64,000 nucleotides of DNA, from NCBI RefSeq assembly GCF_031143425.1, contig NC_090451.1, forward strand, positions 663,242,575 through 663,306,574, in the 5' to 3' direction. This stretch comes from Pleurodeles waltl. Lineage: Eukaryota; Chordata; Amphibia; Caudata; Salamandridae. The position numbers and the translations under genes were made by a program. Below, in pieces: positions 9,447-21,200 of the stretch. The notes under the pieces are model-generated. The model did no database searches. It was not told the DNA's origin and was given only the letters and a program-made list of their open reading frames with translations. Numbering within the stretch: the first letter of the stretch is position 1; every line of letters begins with the position of its first letter.

Positions 9447-9629
9447 CGGAAAAAAAACAATCGAAGATGGAGTCGACGCCCATGCGCAATGGAGACAAAA
9501 GGAGGAGTCACTCGGTCCCGTGACTCGAAAGACTTCTTCGAAGAAAAACAACTTGTAACACTCCGGCCCAACACCAGATGGCGAGCTATTGCAGAACATG
9601 CGTATCTACAGCGACAGATGCCATCGAAC
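9447..9629 (-). repeat. DIRS left inverted terminal repeat
   Basis: This is the 5' terminal repeat in the element's orientation, the inverted partner of 3801-3950. The outer 40 bases (9590-9629) match 4161-4200 of the ICR. Conceptual translations of the two inverted copies agree over about 45 residues without a change, which shows that the repeats have hardly diverged since insertion. Confidence 0.9.
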
Positions 9630-12419
9630 ATAGTACTACCGAAGGTACATAACATTCTTTTGAGGGATAATTCGAGTCAGAGGTCCCTATCCCCTATGAA
9701 TCAGTATCAAAGCAGAGCACCCTCATAAGATATAGCTCTGGGGATTGCACTTGCATCGGGAAGTCCTGGAGAACTGCCCTTCCTTTCTTTGCACTAGCTT
9801 ACCCCCCACAATCACTTACATCACCGAGACGGTATTCTCTAGTCTATTACAGGAGAAGCTACAGGCACACCACTTGTCCTCCTGGTGCGGCCTCTCCTCA
9901 TTAGCTGATGCCGGAAAGAGCAAAGCCAAAAACCACCCTGCTGCCGAGGGTCTCCAATTCCTTGCAAGCCAAAGAGTTTTAAGTTCTTTCCTTGAATGGG
10001 ACGGACAATTTCAGGCAAAAATAATACATTTACAAAGTGAAACGATAGCTAAACTTGTTTTATTCTTTAAATAAAATGGGATTTGCATTTTGGCACAGCA
10101 AAAAAACAAGTGGAAATGGAAATGAGGGGTGATGTCCAGTTATTTTTTCAGCAAAGACACAGGAGCCACTAGTAAAATGTAATACGACTGGCAGGGTATG
10201 TAAATAAGATCACCCCTACCATTCACCCCACCCGCATCCCACCAACAAACACAGACTGCCACTTGCTACATTGCTAAATGCCAGGTGCTTTTCAATAAAA
10301 GCAAAGAAATGTTCCCATTTTCTCTGCTACTGATTGTATTCAGGTTTTACTTCCGAGCTGCTAGCATTACAAAATCAGGAAACTTCATGTGGGAGAGCAG
10401 CAGTCCATAAGCTAAGCATTTAAAATCTCTATATTTTCATAGTTTGTGAGGCAGTTCAAGGCATGCACAGTGATGAGTCACACATTAGTAGCTGTCTATA
10501 CACATCAGTGATCAATAAGAAATAGAATGGAAATGGCAGCAGGACAATCAGGACCACAGGTGTAGGCGGCGTGTCTCTTTTCAGCCGCTTCATGCTCCCC
10601 TCTAGATCAATTGACTGGAGACTGACTGCATCAAAGACCTAACACTGGAAACAATACAGGCAGGCCATGCAAATGAGACAGTGGAAGTCAGAATGAGGGA
10701 CAGCAGAGGGAAAAGGAATTAATTCAGAACTAAAGCAGGGAGTGGTAAGTTTGAATGGGATATGGGATCCAAGAAAAGGGTAATTGAAGAACAGAAGGTG
10801 GGAAAAGGTAACTGAAGGACAAGTAGTGATATAGAAAGAGAGACAGAGAATTAAAGAGAAAGTCAGCCAAAGGTCTAAAGATAAAGTAGCCTGTAAAAGC
10901 GAAAATTATTCAGCAGGGGGTCCATCTCATGCAGCGAGCCACTCACAGTTGCACCCTTCTTCTCATGGGCCCCAATATATTTACATCGATTGTGTCTGAA
11001 GTACTTGCTTTGGCTGGTAAGTCTCCTCACCTGAGGAAAAACTGTGGACATGTTCTGCCCATGGAGGTGAGAGAGTGGTTACAGACTACTCATGACGAGG
11101 GCTTCTGATGGATTGCCTGCACTGGTGTAAACTGCATTGTGAACCAGCAAACTGAGGTCTGTTTATCATAACAAATGTAATACATTCACTCCTGCAAGGC
11201 CATCAGGCTAATCACAAGCTTGATATATATTTACTCAGCAACTAGGGAATCCAATGCAGGCGTGCAAGGCTGACCTATTCTAGTGGCCATCCTTCCCTGA
11301 AATGCCAAAATTAGGAATGTGTTTAGGATGCACAAGTGGTACCTCTGCTCTCCCGAGACAATCAGCCTTCAGGGATCCAGATGGAGCACAAGTGTGTTCC
11401 AATTTCCTAGCCTTCAAACTAGGATTGCTGACACAGGTAGGAACAGTTGTTAATCAGTGGACGAGACTGGGAGGGTCAGGTAACTATAGCAGTGACTCTT
11501 TGGGTTGGTTCCGAAAGATCTTAGGAATTCAGGGTCGGCTGCAAAGATTCCTGGGCATGATTACAGCCTAAAACTATCATGTACAGAGATACATAAGGTT
11601 ACAGGCAAGCCATGCAGACCCTCTTACAGAGAAGGCTCACAAAACTACTGACAGCTAGGGCGTGTGGCAAGAAATGTGGTAAAAATAATAGAAGACTCCA
11701 TTTAGGAGAATGGACTCCTCATTTCTCACATCAAGCTTCATTGCATTTGTTTTCATATGCATCTCTTAACCAACAGGCCAGTGTTCAATTTAAGAGTTTT
11801 TTTCCAGGCAGGAAGAGCAAGCAGTGATAAAGAAGGTAACATCCAACCTTACTTTAAGGTAAGGGCTAATCATTGAATCTTGCACGGTGCAGCAGGTAGT
11901 GCAAACACAAAAATCTTATTAGATAAATGTTTCATAGTAATACAAGAAATTAAATTCATCCATGTGCTCTGTTTGCGTGATCTAGCTTGCTAAGCTTTCT
12001 GTGAAGGCTCCCTTAAAATGCATGCTGTGCCAAGAGTGCAGGCAGCACAGAAGTTTATGAAACCGTGAAATCGAGCAGGGCTTAAGGGCAAAGTTTTCTG
12101 AAACCTTCCTCCATACAGTGTGGTAGATGCTACCTTGAAAATAGCTATAAATTCTTCATCCACATTTTCCTCTCTTCAACTGATGGTGGGAGAAATGGAT
12201 TAAATCATATACAATTGTACTAAGGGATTGCCAGTTTCCCCGTGCAGCCGGTTCCCTTACTGCTCTTGCAGTGATCAGCGCAATCTTCCACACAGTGGTC
12301 ACAACATGCAAAACATCTACTTTCCCTTCCCCACCCTCTAGACATATCACATACATATGTTAAAAAAAAACTGTAGATGCCAGCGACCTATGTAACTATC
12401 TGATGCTCACAATGTCAAA
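9630..12419. other. Downstream flank of SCAMP3; no further gene seen
   Basis: This stretch lies between the DIRS element and the SCAMP3 3' end and could include a long SCAMP3 3' untranslated region. A purine-rich run lies at about 10680-10870 on the plus strand. A minus-strand AATAAA at 10059-10064 is the first canonical polyadenylation hexamer I found below the stop codon. No coding exon is recognisable. Confidence 0.4.
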
Positions 12420-12425
12420 TTTAAT
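12420..12425 (-). promoter_or_regulatory. Possible SCAMP3 polyadenylation signal (ATTAAA)
   Basis: The minus-strand hexamer ATTAAA lies about 420 bases after the SCAMP3 stop codon, a distance compatible with a short 3' untranslated region like that of mammalian SCAMP3. No canonical AATAAA occurs between it and the stop. Such hexamers are frequent by chance, so transcript data would be needed to choose between this and the AATAAA at 10059. Confidence 0.22.
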
Positions 12426-12846
12426 GCAATCTGTTCTGGGGTCTTTAACGCTTTCTAAAACCCCCAAATGTTCAGCCTTCTCCGAACGCGAGGCAGAGAA
12501 ATCTGGATTTCAAATGAATGGTTTGCTTGGAACCAGGGGGTAAGTGCAATTCCCCACTGTCCCTCTCCCATCCTCGCTTTATGGGTGTATGAATGGGCCA
12601 GTCGATCACAGTGGTTCAAAGAGATTTTTTACAGTCAATTAACAGATCTGTTCAGGAAACCAGTCATTGCATCCTCTTAAACACTTAATTAACCAAGGGT
12701 GAAAAATATCTCCAACTTCTGATGTGTTAGTGAATAATTCCAGACAAAGCGCCACGTTTCAGTTTCCTTTCAAACGAAAAACCACGAGATTGGAACCTTA
12801 CGATTACTTGTTACGAGATTAATATTCCACATTGCCCACTGCTTTC

Positions 12847-12993
12847 TTATTGGGGGCGGAATGCGCTTTGTGCAGCCCCTGTGGCAGCATTGGCGGCAGC
12901 AGTGCGAACTGCCGGGTTGGAGAAGACACCGGCTGCAAACTCCTCCTGAGCCTTCTGGAAACTTGCATCTGTCCGGCGGTACATTGAGTGGAT
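12847..12993 (-). CDS. SCAMP3 exon 9 (C-terminal coding exon)
   Basis: This exon begins in phase 0 after a pyrimidine-rich acceptor and encodes 48 residues, then TAA at 12847-12849. It gives the cytoplasmic tail: [19 protein letters not shown], then [15 protein letters not shown], ending SAFRPQ. The Ala-rich ending is typical of SCAMP1 and SCAMP3. The 3' untranslated region continues below 12847. Confidence 0.95.
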   Translation of the reverse strand: MHSMYRRTDASFQKAQEEFAAGVFSNPAVRTAAANAATGAAQSAFRPQ

Positions 12994-14488
12994 CTGGGAC
13001 AGGGAAACAAGGAAATATAGCCAATAAGCAGAGAATCCACCATCTTATCCAAAATTTTGCATAGGCAGGACACAACAAATACAACTCTGAAAATAGTGAA
13101 ACAATAAAAAATGGCCAGGTGGCGCTCAGAAAAGAAGCGTTTTGTGGACATAAATATTTTCTGCAGTGAAAAGGTGCACATAATGTCCATACTGCCCCCT
13201 CCCCTCCTTTGCTAGCCTAAACCAAGCAAAGTGATTTATACCTCAGGCTTGAGATTTACATGAGGCTGACACCAAGCAAGTTTGAATGTCTTTAAAAGGA
13301 CATAAGCTGGTAGGGAAAATCTGCATGTGTACCAGTTAGTCAGTGCGACTCTGCATAACAAGCTGATCTGTGTCCAGCTGGTTCAGGGATCATGCATTTA
13401 AGGGGTTCATCTTTAATGAATGTTTGTAACATGTATGGGTATTTTAGATGCATGTGATTATTACGGGGCAGTGGAGGGCAGCACAGGGCCGGAGGCCAAG
13501 CCTAAGATCCAAGATTGTTTAGAGAAAGAAGAGAAGAAGCTACAGAGGTCCAAGAAGGAAAAACACAGTATTAACAGTGTTGAGATGTAGGGGCTGAGAG
13601 AGTATCGGTGATAATAGTAGGTTGAAGCTATCCTGTTAGATACCGACTTGGTGACCTGCTGTACCACATTAGGCGTGTTGAGGAGATTTTCCCCAGTTAC
13701 CTTTATTCAAGAGGTGTCTGTAAGGTTGAAGTGTTCGAGGAGGTTGGTGTATGTGGTGTTGGGAGCATGAGGTGGTGAGCAGTGCAGAGATTTCGACTAC
13801 GAAGCCTTTGTTTCACTCTGGGTGCCTGTAGATGAGGTGAATTATGGTAGTCTTGGTTTTTACAAGAGGGAAGCAGATTGTGAGAAGCGCCATGGACCCA
13901 AGTGTGATCTTAGGTGGTATTTGTACAGCACAACTGGCCTTGTTATCTTGCAGGTGGTGTGATTTGATTGTTGATCATCACAGTTTAAGGAGACCAGAAC
14001 CTGTTTGCGTAATGGCACAGAGAGGGCTGGGGGGATATGAAGGCATGAAGAATAGAGCATTACACGTGGAGGGGAAAGATGTATGGAAAGGTGTGTGAAA
14101 ATGTAGATTTTGTGTGTTCAATATCCATGTGAAGTGTGTGATGGGGGGGCAGTTCTGAGGGGCTGAAGCAAAGCAATTTTTAGGGCTCTCAGTTACTAGT
14201 CGTTTGGTTCACCTGTTTACACAATGCCAAGCCGCACAGTGTGGTGGCAGAAAAGAGGATGAGACCTCACATGTTTTGCTTCTTTTGGATCATAACAGAG
14301 ATTCATTAGAGGAAATGCAATCTATCTTTGTCGGTTGGGCAGACTCAGACCTGTGGGGTTGCGAGTATGCTTGCAGTCTGTGGGATGGATGTTCGGCATG
14401 CTACATGTTTAAGCAGATTTGTGTGCTTTCCATGTATGTATGGATTTTTATTGTATGAAACAGCTGGTCCAAGTACAGCTAGGTTTTA

Positions 14489-15211
14489 AGGGCCAGATGT
14501 AGCAAAAAGAAAATTTGCGAGTTGCAAATTGCAAGTCCATGCGACTCGCAATTTGCAACTCGCAAATTGGTATGCAGTACGGTGTCTCAGACACCGTCTG
14601 CGAGTCGCTATGGGGTCGCAATGACCCACCTCATTAATATTAATTAGGTGGGTCGCAAATTGCGGCCCCATAGCGAGTCTAAGCACTCGCAAACATGGAG
14701 GCCTGCTGTCGTCAGCAGACCTCCATGTTCGTGACTGCTTTCTCAATAAAGCATTTTTTTTTTTTTTTAAGTGTAGCCCGTTTTCCTTAAAGGAAAACGA
14801 GCTGCACTTAAAAAAAAAAAACGAAACCTTTAGTTTCGGTATTTATTCAGGGCAGGTAGTGGTCCCTTGGACCACTACCTGCCCTGAAAAAATAGTATTG
14901 GGTCCATTCGCAAAGGGGAAGGAGTCCCATGGGGACCCCTTCCAATTTGCGAGTGGGTTACCATCCACTTGAAGTGGATGGTAACTGCGACACCCTTTAC
15001 GACCGCATATGCGGTCGCAAATGGTATTGCATGCCACTCCGAATCGCAAATAGGAAGGGAACACCCCTTCCTATTTGCGATTCTGAAATGCATATTGCGA
15101 GTCGGTCCCGATTGGCAATATGCATTTCTGCATAGCAAAGAGGCATTTGCGCCTTGCAAACCTCGATTTTCGCCGTTTGCGACGTGCAAATCCTTTGCTA
15201 CATCTGGCCCT
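14489..15211. mobile_element. Palindrome-train TIR element (non-autonomous DNA transposon)
   Basis: The element is 723 bp with perfect 18-bp terminal inverted repeats (AGGGCCAGATGTAGCAAA) flanked on both sides by TA, a likely target duplication. Nearly all of its interior is a succession of inverted repeats: about 14514-14567, 14579-14597, 14608-14673, 14692-14729, 14769-14809, 14822-14838, 14848-14886 (18-bp perfect arms), 14917-14943, 14958-14986 (13-bp arms or longer), 15001-15016, 15041-15083 and 15086-15127. Several repeat the motif tttgcgagt or its variants. It has no coding capacity, so a transposase must come from elsewhere. TA flanks suggest a Tc1/mariner-like source. Reading one base further in would give TTAA on the left and TTAG on the right, so a piggyBac relation is not excluded. 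Confidence 0.85.
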
Positions 15212-15213
15212 TA

Positions 15214-15600
15214 GTGCTTTACGAGGTTCACGAATGATACAGATGTGCCTCGGGAGTAGGAGCTGGAATCTTTGCCATTTGTACCAGGAGGGATGTTCTG
15301 CCTAGATGACTTTTGTGGTAATGAGAGAATGGCGAGTATCTCGTTTGTCTGCCTTGCAGAAATACATGATCAATTCGGTGGCTAGCTCTGAGTGTTATGC
15401 ACAGTGTTTTATAAGCGGTCTTGAATAAAATGGGGATCCAGACTGAAATGTTTATTAGAGTGGTGTTGGAACTTCCTGGGCAGTGATGTAGCTGCAGTTT
15501 GGCTGTGTTGCTTTGAACTGGAGTCTTTGCAGTAGATGGGCTGGTAGGCACAGTTTGAGTAGAATGCATAGTCAAGGCAGTACAGAAGAGTGACCATTAT
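15214..15600 (-). mobile_element. L2-like LINE remnant (reverse transcriptase C-terminal part)
   Basis: On the minus strand two frames together read like the end of a CR1/L2-clade reverse transcriptase. VTLLYCLDYA recalls the usual SRLDYCNAL block, and the downstream frame has FKTAYKTLCITLRASHR, as in the IxFRxxYKxLxxxHKALH block, then VFLQGRQTRYSP. The frame changes around 15470, so it is broken. The left limit is set by the palindromic TIR element, which appears to have inserted into it. The continuation at 14100-14480 contains a weak NLAVLGPAVS-like block. Confidence 0.6.
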
Positions 15601-17640
15601 GGCAAGGGCCTTCCTGGGCTAGCTTGGAAACAAAAGGGCCTGAAAGACAGCGCTTAACTGTGCTCACTATAAAGCCTTGCTGGGCTAAGGACAGCATCAA
15701 GAGTAAGCTGTCAGAAAGGCACTCTTTACAGGGGATTAATCTCCTACTCAACGCACCAAATGAGGATCCGGGACCAGCAGGTCCAGGGTTCATCTTTCCT
15801 TTCAAGATTCAGGATTTGCACAATCAAAACACACGAGATAGGATTAAATGATTCTGTAGATGTGATACAACTGACCGACCAATGATTACCCTCAGTTCTC
15901 CTTACACCTTTTTGATTCATATTAGTTTCAATTACTGTTAGGTGCTTGAAGTAGGAATATACCTTCTGTGAGCTCTTGGTAAAGCTGTAAGAAAATGTTC
16001 CCTCAGGTGACGAGCACATCATTAGTTATAACATTTATTCACACAAGCTAGTATACTATCTGACTGGTATATTTCTATGATATGCCAAAGTCTGGTAGAG
16101 CATGTTACCAAAGCAAACGGCCAACAATCTATAACATGGGCTTACCTCCTGTACACAGTTACCTTAGTGAGATTCACATATTTGGCAGCTTAGGAAGGTC
16201 TTTTAGCCTATAAGGACTAGAACACATCACAGGTTGTGACTTTTTATTTATACATACTCACATGTTACCTCTACTTTGTATGCAGTCTGACTGGTATTAT
16301 ATGTCATTTACTTTGGCGTGTTACCAAACTACAAGTCTCACAGCCTATAGAATTTTTTGTTCATCATACTTTTACAGCAGCTGCGAGTTATATTTTGTAC
16401 CAGTTAGCCCATATTGTCTGGGGTCCCAACATATGCCACAGTACTTGTCTACAAACTTATTTTCACACGTTTACAACGTATTAAAAAGAAAAATCAATGT
16501 GAAAAAAGGATGTGAACATCAGAAAACTGTGTACGTCGGGTCACGGTTTAAACCAAGCCACCTGAGGCAGACAATGTCTGCCAGGAGTGCGTTGTGCTCA
16601 CCTTCAGCAGATTTTTATTTTTTAAATGGTTCTAGCCCCCTTGATTCCAAGCCATACGGTGAGACGGGATGAGTCTTTGACTGATCCACAATACCACAAC
16701 TTCATATGTTGACAATATGACTTGTACAACTTTTGTTGGAAAATAGCGTCTTAAATTCAATTATATGAACTTAAACATATCCAATTGTGTTTTTGTGTCT
16801 ATATTTCTAAGAGAAAGTTTGCAACATACAAAACAGTAGTGATATCTGCTCTGACTGTAGGTGGTGCACTATTGAAAGCAATGTTCTTAAGTAACATGTT
16901 CATCTCTTGAGATGACAAAAGGTGACATTGTAGGATTCCTGCTATTTTTCTTAAAGGTTTTTTTTTAAAGTCACTCTCAACATATCATAGATTGACTAAG
17001 ACAAATATAACCTGATAACAGGTGCTCTGTTCCCTACCCATTTTTTCCAGTGATTGTTCACACATTTTGTGGGTCTTATGGACGTCTGAGTACACGGCCA
17101 CAAACCTTTGCAACAAACTTTTATAGGAGTAACAATATAAGGACAAAAGTTAGATGAACAGGGGAATTTTGTGAACCTGTTTTTGTTCAATTCTTTTCCA
17201 GCCCCATATACCAGGTTATACACTACAAGATAAAATATTTTTCAAAAACATTCTGGACAACCAGTTTCTCATTCACGACTTTGGTTGAGCATTTTCCAAT
17301 TAACAATAAAATAAGTGGTGCATGTGTATACACTATAAAAATGTAATTGAGTAACTTTAGTCTTCCATTTTTAGTGGAAATTTCCATTAGATAGATGAAG
17401 CAGTGATAGTTATAGTTGGTCCAAGGCTTTTGAGGTGAGTTCACTGCTAGTGAGGTTATCTTTATTCTGGGAGCATATGTTACTCACCTCGTTAAACCTC
17501 ACCCATCAAACATGTCACCACCTTACGTTTGAAGAGAAACTACTGCATTAAGTTACTGAGGCAAATAGAGAAATGAAAGAGTGAAGAATAATGTGAACAC
17601 TAAAAGTTAGAGAGACAATGCAAACAACACGGAGAATAAG

Positions 17641-18013
17641 GAAAATGTTCCTCACCCAGTAAGAATCTGTTTGTGGCATGTAGTGCTGTAGAGTCCCATG
17701 CTTAGCATAAGAACTCCATATAGTGTTGGGCTTGGAAGTATGGAAGTTGTTTTTCTCAGAAGAAGTCTTTCAAGTCACAAGGTGTAGTGACTCTTCTTGC
17801 CTGTAATGCGCATGGTCCTCAACTCTATTGTTAGATTGTTTTCCAACTGGCGGGTGAGAAGGGAGTGTAAAGGGTGATGTATCCTCATTAGATGACCATG
17901 CAAAAATGCTTTAATGTATAATGTAGATAATCCCAACCGACACAGTTGTCCGGGGAGGAAGGTGGGTGTATGTGAATCTACAGCACTACATGCCACTAAC
18001 AGATGCTTACTGG
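17641..18013 (+). mobile_element. Diverged DIRS right-end fragment (ITR + spacer + half ICR)
   Basis: This 370-bp piece aligns along its length with 3740 to about 4145 of the complete DIRS element. It shares the outer repeat (acccagt...atctgtttgtggcat), the inner block with gaagaagtctttcaagtcac, a similar spacer, the GC-rich ccggggagg patch and an inverted copy of the outer repeat at about 17969-18013. It stops near the point equivalent to the ICR junction and has no left half. Numerous substitutions and CpG losses show it is much older than the 3740-9629 copy or belongs to another subfamily. It lies about 105 bases downstream of the SCAMP3 exon 8 donor. Confidence 0.82.
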
Positions 18014-18118
18014 CAACTCTGCCCCAATTTTAACAAACAAATAGTCCGACTCCTCCTTGCGAAGCTTTGGCTAATCTTCAGAACGATTGTGCCATCACAC
18101 GTACAGAGCAGTACTCAC

Positions 18119-18236
18119 CCGTTTTAGCATGATGATTCCCAGAACGGCTGTGGCAGTAAAGGACATGGCCACAAGAAGCATTATGACCGCAACCCCTGTG
18201 TTGACCTTGAAGGCACCGAGTGTCGCTATCCAGCCA
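18119..18236 (-). CDS. SCAMP3 exon 8 (fourth membrane helix)
   Basis: The exon encodes (S)[14 protein letters not shown] followed by the hydrophobic fourth membrane segment ([20 protein letters not shown]) and ends at MLKR in phase 0 before GTGAGT. The first codon is shared with exon 7 (AG|T). The single-base and double-base overhangs on both sides fit the neighbouring exons exactly. Confidence 0.95.
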
Positions 18237-21200
18237 CTGTAACAGCAGAAAAGCATAATCAGATGGAGAATTTTGAGGGGGTGAGAGATAGGCAAGGGAG
18301 CGGGCAGAAACATTAAGAAGGAGTTGTGTACCAGTGGTGCCTTAAACCAATACGCAGGGCTTTTTAAAAAAAATTAAGTAGTATCACTTAAAACATTATA
18401 GAACGACTAGTGTTTGCAATGTACATTTTCTGGCAGAACATCACCAACATTTCCAATCCAGTTCTCACTTATACCTCCTTCCAATTTGTGTTGGTAAATT
18501 CCATTGTATATATGGTAACTGTTATGTATTTGAGGAACAACAAGGTCTATGGCCTCTTTCAGACTGAGCGGTACCAGGCAGTTTGCCAAAAACTTGCAAA
18601 AGTCAATTTACCAAACATGAGCACTTCAGATTCATTTAGAAGTTAGAGGGAGATATGTCAAAGGTGCTCATCCCACAATCACGGCTGCTGACTTTTTTCT
18701 CCTAGCCATGTTATCTATGTACCACAGTGGTCCAAGACAGGAAAAGTACAAAACTCTTTCCCACGCAATGCTACATATAACTTCAAGCTCATTACAATTT
18801 TTTAGTTATATATATTTTTTTTTCAACTCGGGTAGCCCTTTGGAGAACAAGGAAAGAGCTGACAGTTCCTGCTGTCAGGGCACTGGAACTTTTATCTTTT
18901 TTTTAACCAAAGCGGATTTCACATTTCACAGGGGAGATAGAAACTATTTTGGTGAAAAAACTGCAGACCCAGCAGGTAACTAGAAAGTTGGCTGGCTAGT
19001 TGTAGGGTTACCAGTACTGCTTCTAAATCGTCTTCATCCTTGAGTAAATTTTCCCCGTTCTACGTACCTGGAGTCGTTCCCTTTGCATGGTTACACTGTA
19101 TTTTGGAAGGCTTTTAATGCATGCTTCGCAGGGAAACAGTGTAAGAATACGCAAAATAGTGATTTCCTTGAAGTTTCTGTTTGTTCGATGTGGATCTGAC
19201 AAGTGACAGTTCCTTTGTTCCTGAAACTGAAGCTATATTGGGAGTTGGTGGAGAATCTCCATACTTTACTTGTACAACCGGTTCCCTTTCTTATGTACTA
19301 CAGAATCTCTGCCCCTGCATGCCATGTTGTGAAGCCATAAATTAGCACTTTAGATTATTTGTAAAATAAATACTGTCCCCCTTGGTACAAGGATTTAGCA
19401 CTTCATCTGTAAACGTATATGCCAACTAAAGAGCTGGTCCTGCAGGTGCCAGTATTCCCCAAGTGAATGGGCCACTTGAGCAATTTTACTTCTGTGCCCT
19501 GCCCAGGAGGAGGTGGACGAACCAGCCAGATCCAGCTGACTGACGCAATGCATGCAATGCGCCCCCTAAGGAGCAATTCATCAAGAAGCCTAGACATCTT
19601 TGCACTCCAGCTGATCAAAAGAACAGAGGTCAATGAGCTGCAGAAATGTATTCAAGAAACACATCTGCCTACGTCCAGACCCATAGCGACAAAGATCTTT
19701 TGTTTTCGCCCAGTGTTACCACTGTGGTGTGCTCTCTGATGTAAGTTGCTGGTTGCAATGATTTCACATCCATCTCAAACTTCTCTAGCCCCTGCGGTTC
19801 TGGAGGCACACCCAATTTAAACCACAGGTAAACCCAAATCCTAAATCCCAGCTTGGAATAATTGAACATAAATGTTCATTAGGTGCTCCTTAACTTTGGT
19901 ACCAAAAGGGTCACTGATGCAGTCTTGTGAACAATAAAACCCCAGTTGTAGTGCCGAGTGCACCGAAGTCTGCTGTAAAGCTCCCACCTCCTCTGACAGC
20001 CTATTTACTGTCAAGTTGAATTAAGATAACACTTTTCATAACTGATTTTGGTACCTTGAATATTTAAGGAAATTGGATTGGACTATGTTCCCATGTGGGT
20101 ATTACAGTTTTTATACTGAATCCCTTGGCCTCTTTCACTGGGTTTTCAAGAAGACATTCTACAAAGCAAGTTAAAAACAGGTACTGCTCCATTAACTGCA
20201 TGAAGTAGACTAACTGTATGGAGGCCAAATAAAGCCCTGTATATTTAAGAGACCTCCCAAGCATCTCCTAGAAAAGGCCACAGTTAAAAGAAAATCTTGC
20301 AGATTCACAAGCTTGGTGATGGTAGGCAGCGGTGAGGAGAAATATTTTCTTACTGGGCTAGGAGAAATTTGTTGTTTCAGTGAAGTTGTGTCCCAAAAAA
20401 AACAGAATTGGCAAGAGAGAGTCAGTAAAAATATTTTTGGGAGAATGAAGACAATCTGAAATTCTATAGATTACGTTAAATGTGTGGAAGTGCAAGAGCA
20501 CGTAGAAATAACAGGAAAGCCTCCACTGCTCCCAGAGAGGAGGCATTCTGTGACAAGATTAATTGTTCTACATCACAATGTTACATTGCTGAAGGAAAAT
20601 CACAAGTCTGAAAAGCAGCTTTAGGATTGTTCTCCTGTCTGTAAGCAGCATAAACAAAAAGGCTTAGAGTTCAGTACTCAAATATATTGTCTGCTCCTGG
20701 TAGGGAAGTCTCGGCACAGTTGTTTTGACTCTTAAAATAGTTCTTTTTTACAACACGTATAACACGGCAAGGCATATATAACAACCAATCTTGGAGATTT
20801 GATAACCGAAGGAAAAGAACAGAAAAGGGGTGAGAAATGTTAACCATGCCTTAAGGCTGGGTGTGTGGAGAGAACCTCTAAGCCCAGAGTCGTACAGAAA
20901 AATTATTGCATCTTTTCGTACAGCTTCTCTCTCCCCCCACCATCCACTCTGTAAATACAGGCAATCCTAACCAGCTGGGAAGGATAGACAAGCAGAGTAA
21001 CAGAGTGCTAATGGGCATTTGTAATTAAAGACCTGTTATGAACAGGACAACGCCAATGCACTCCAAAACCAAGTTTTTAACCGTACCATGAAACTACAAA
21101 AATGGAACAGAGAGCCATAAGGAAATCACTGCAGGAGAGACAGGATTAATATAATCAACCCCCGCTTCAGGGAAGGTGGAAAATTAATCAAAAATATACG

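Larger units (their letters stand above)
3740..9629 (-). mobile_element. Complete DIRS1-like tyrosine-recombinase retrotransposon
   Basis: This is a 5.89-kb element on the minus strand with every hallmark of the DIRS1 group. It has inverted terminal repeats (9447-9629 left, 3740-3950 right). It has three overlapping long frames in the order gag, RT/RNase H and tyrosine recombinase. Near its 3' end it has an internal complementary region (4100-4200). Such elements are reverse transcribed to a single-stranded circle and integrate through the recombinase, so no target-site duplication is expected and none is evident. The element limits are set by the exact complementarity of the ICR: 4160 pairs with 3740 and 4161 pairs with 9629. 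Weak similarity to the right end continues outward to about 9656, so the left limit could be slightly longer. No frame has an internal stop, the terminal repeats appear identical over about 145 bp, and CpG is locally dense. Together these suggest a recent insertion. It lies downstream of SCAMP3 on the same strand. Confidence 0.93.
12994..18118 (-). other. SCAMP3 intron 8
   Basis: This 5.1-kb intron holds three identified insertions: the palindrome-rich TIR element at 14489-15211, an L2-like LINE remnant around it, and a DIRS-derived fragment at 17641-18013. A faint direct duplication of about 225 bp may exist between 16060 and 16350. Nothing else is recognisable. Confidence 0.8.
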
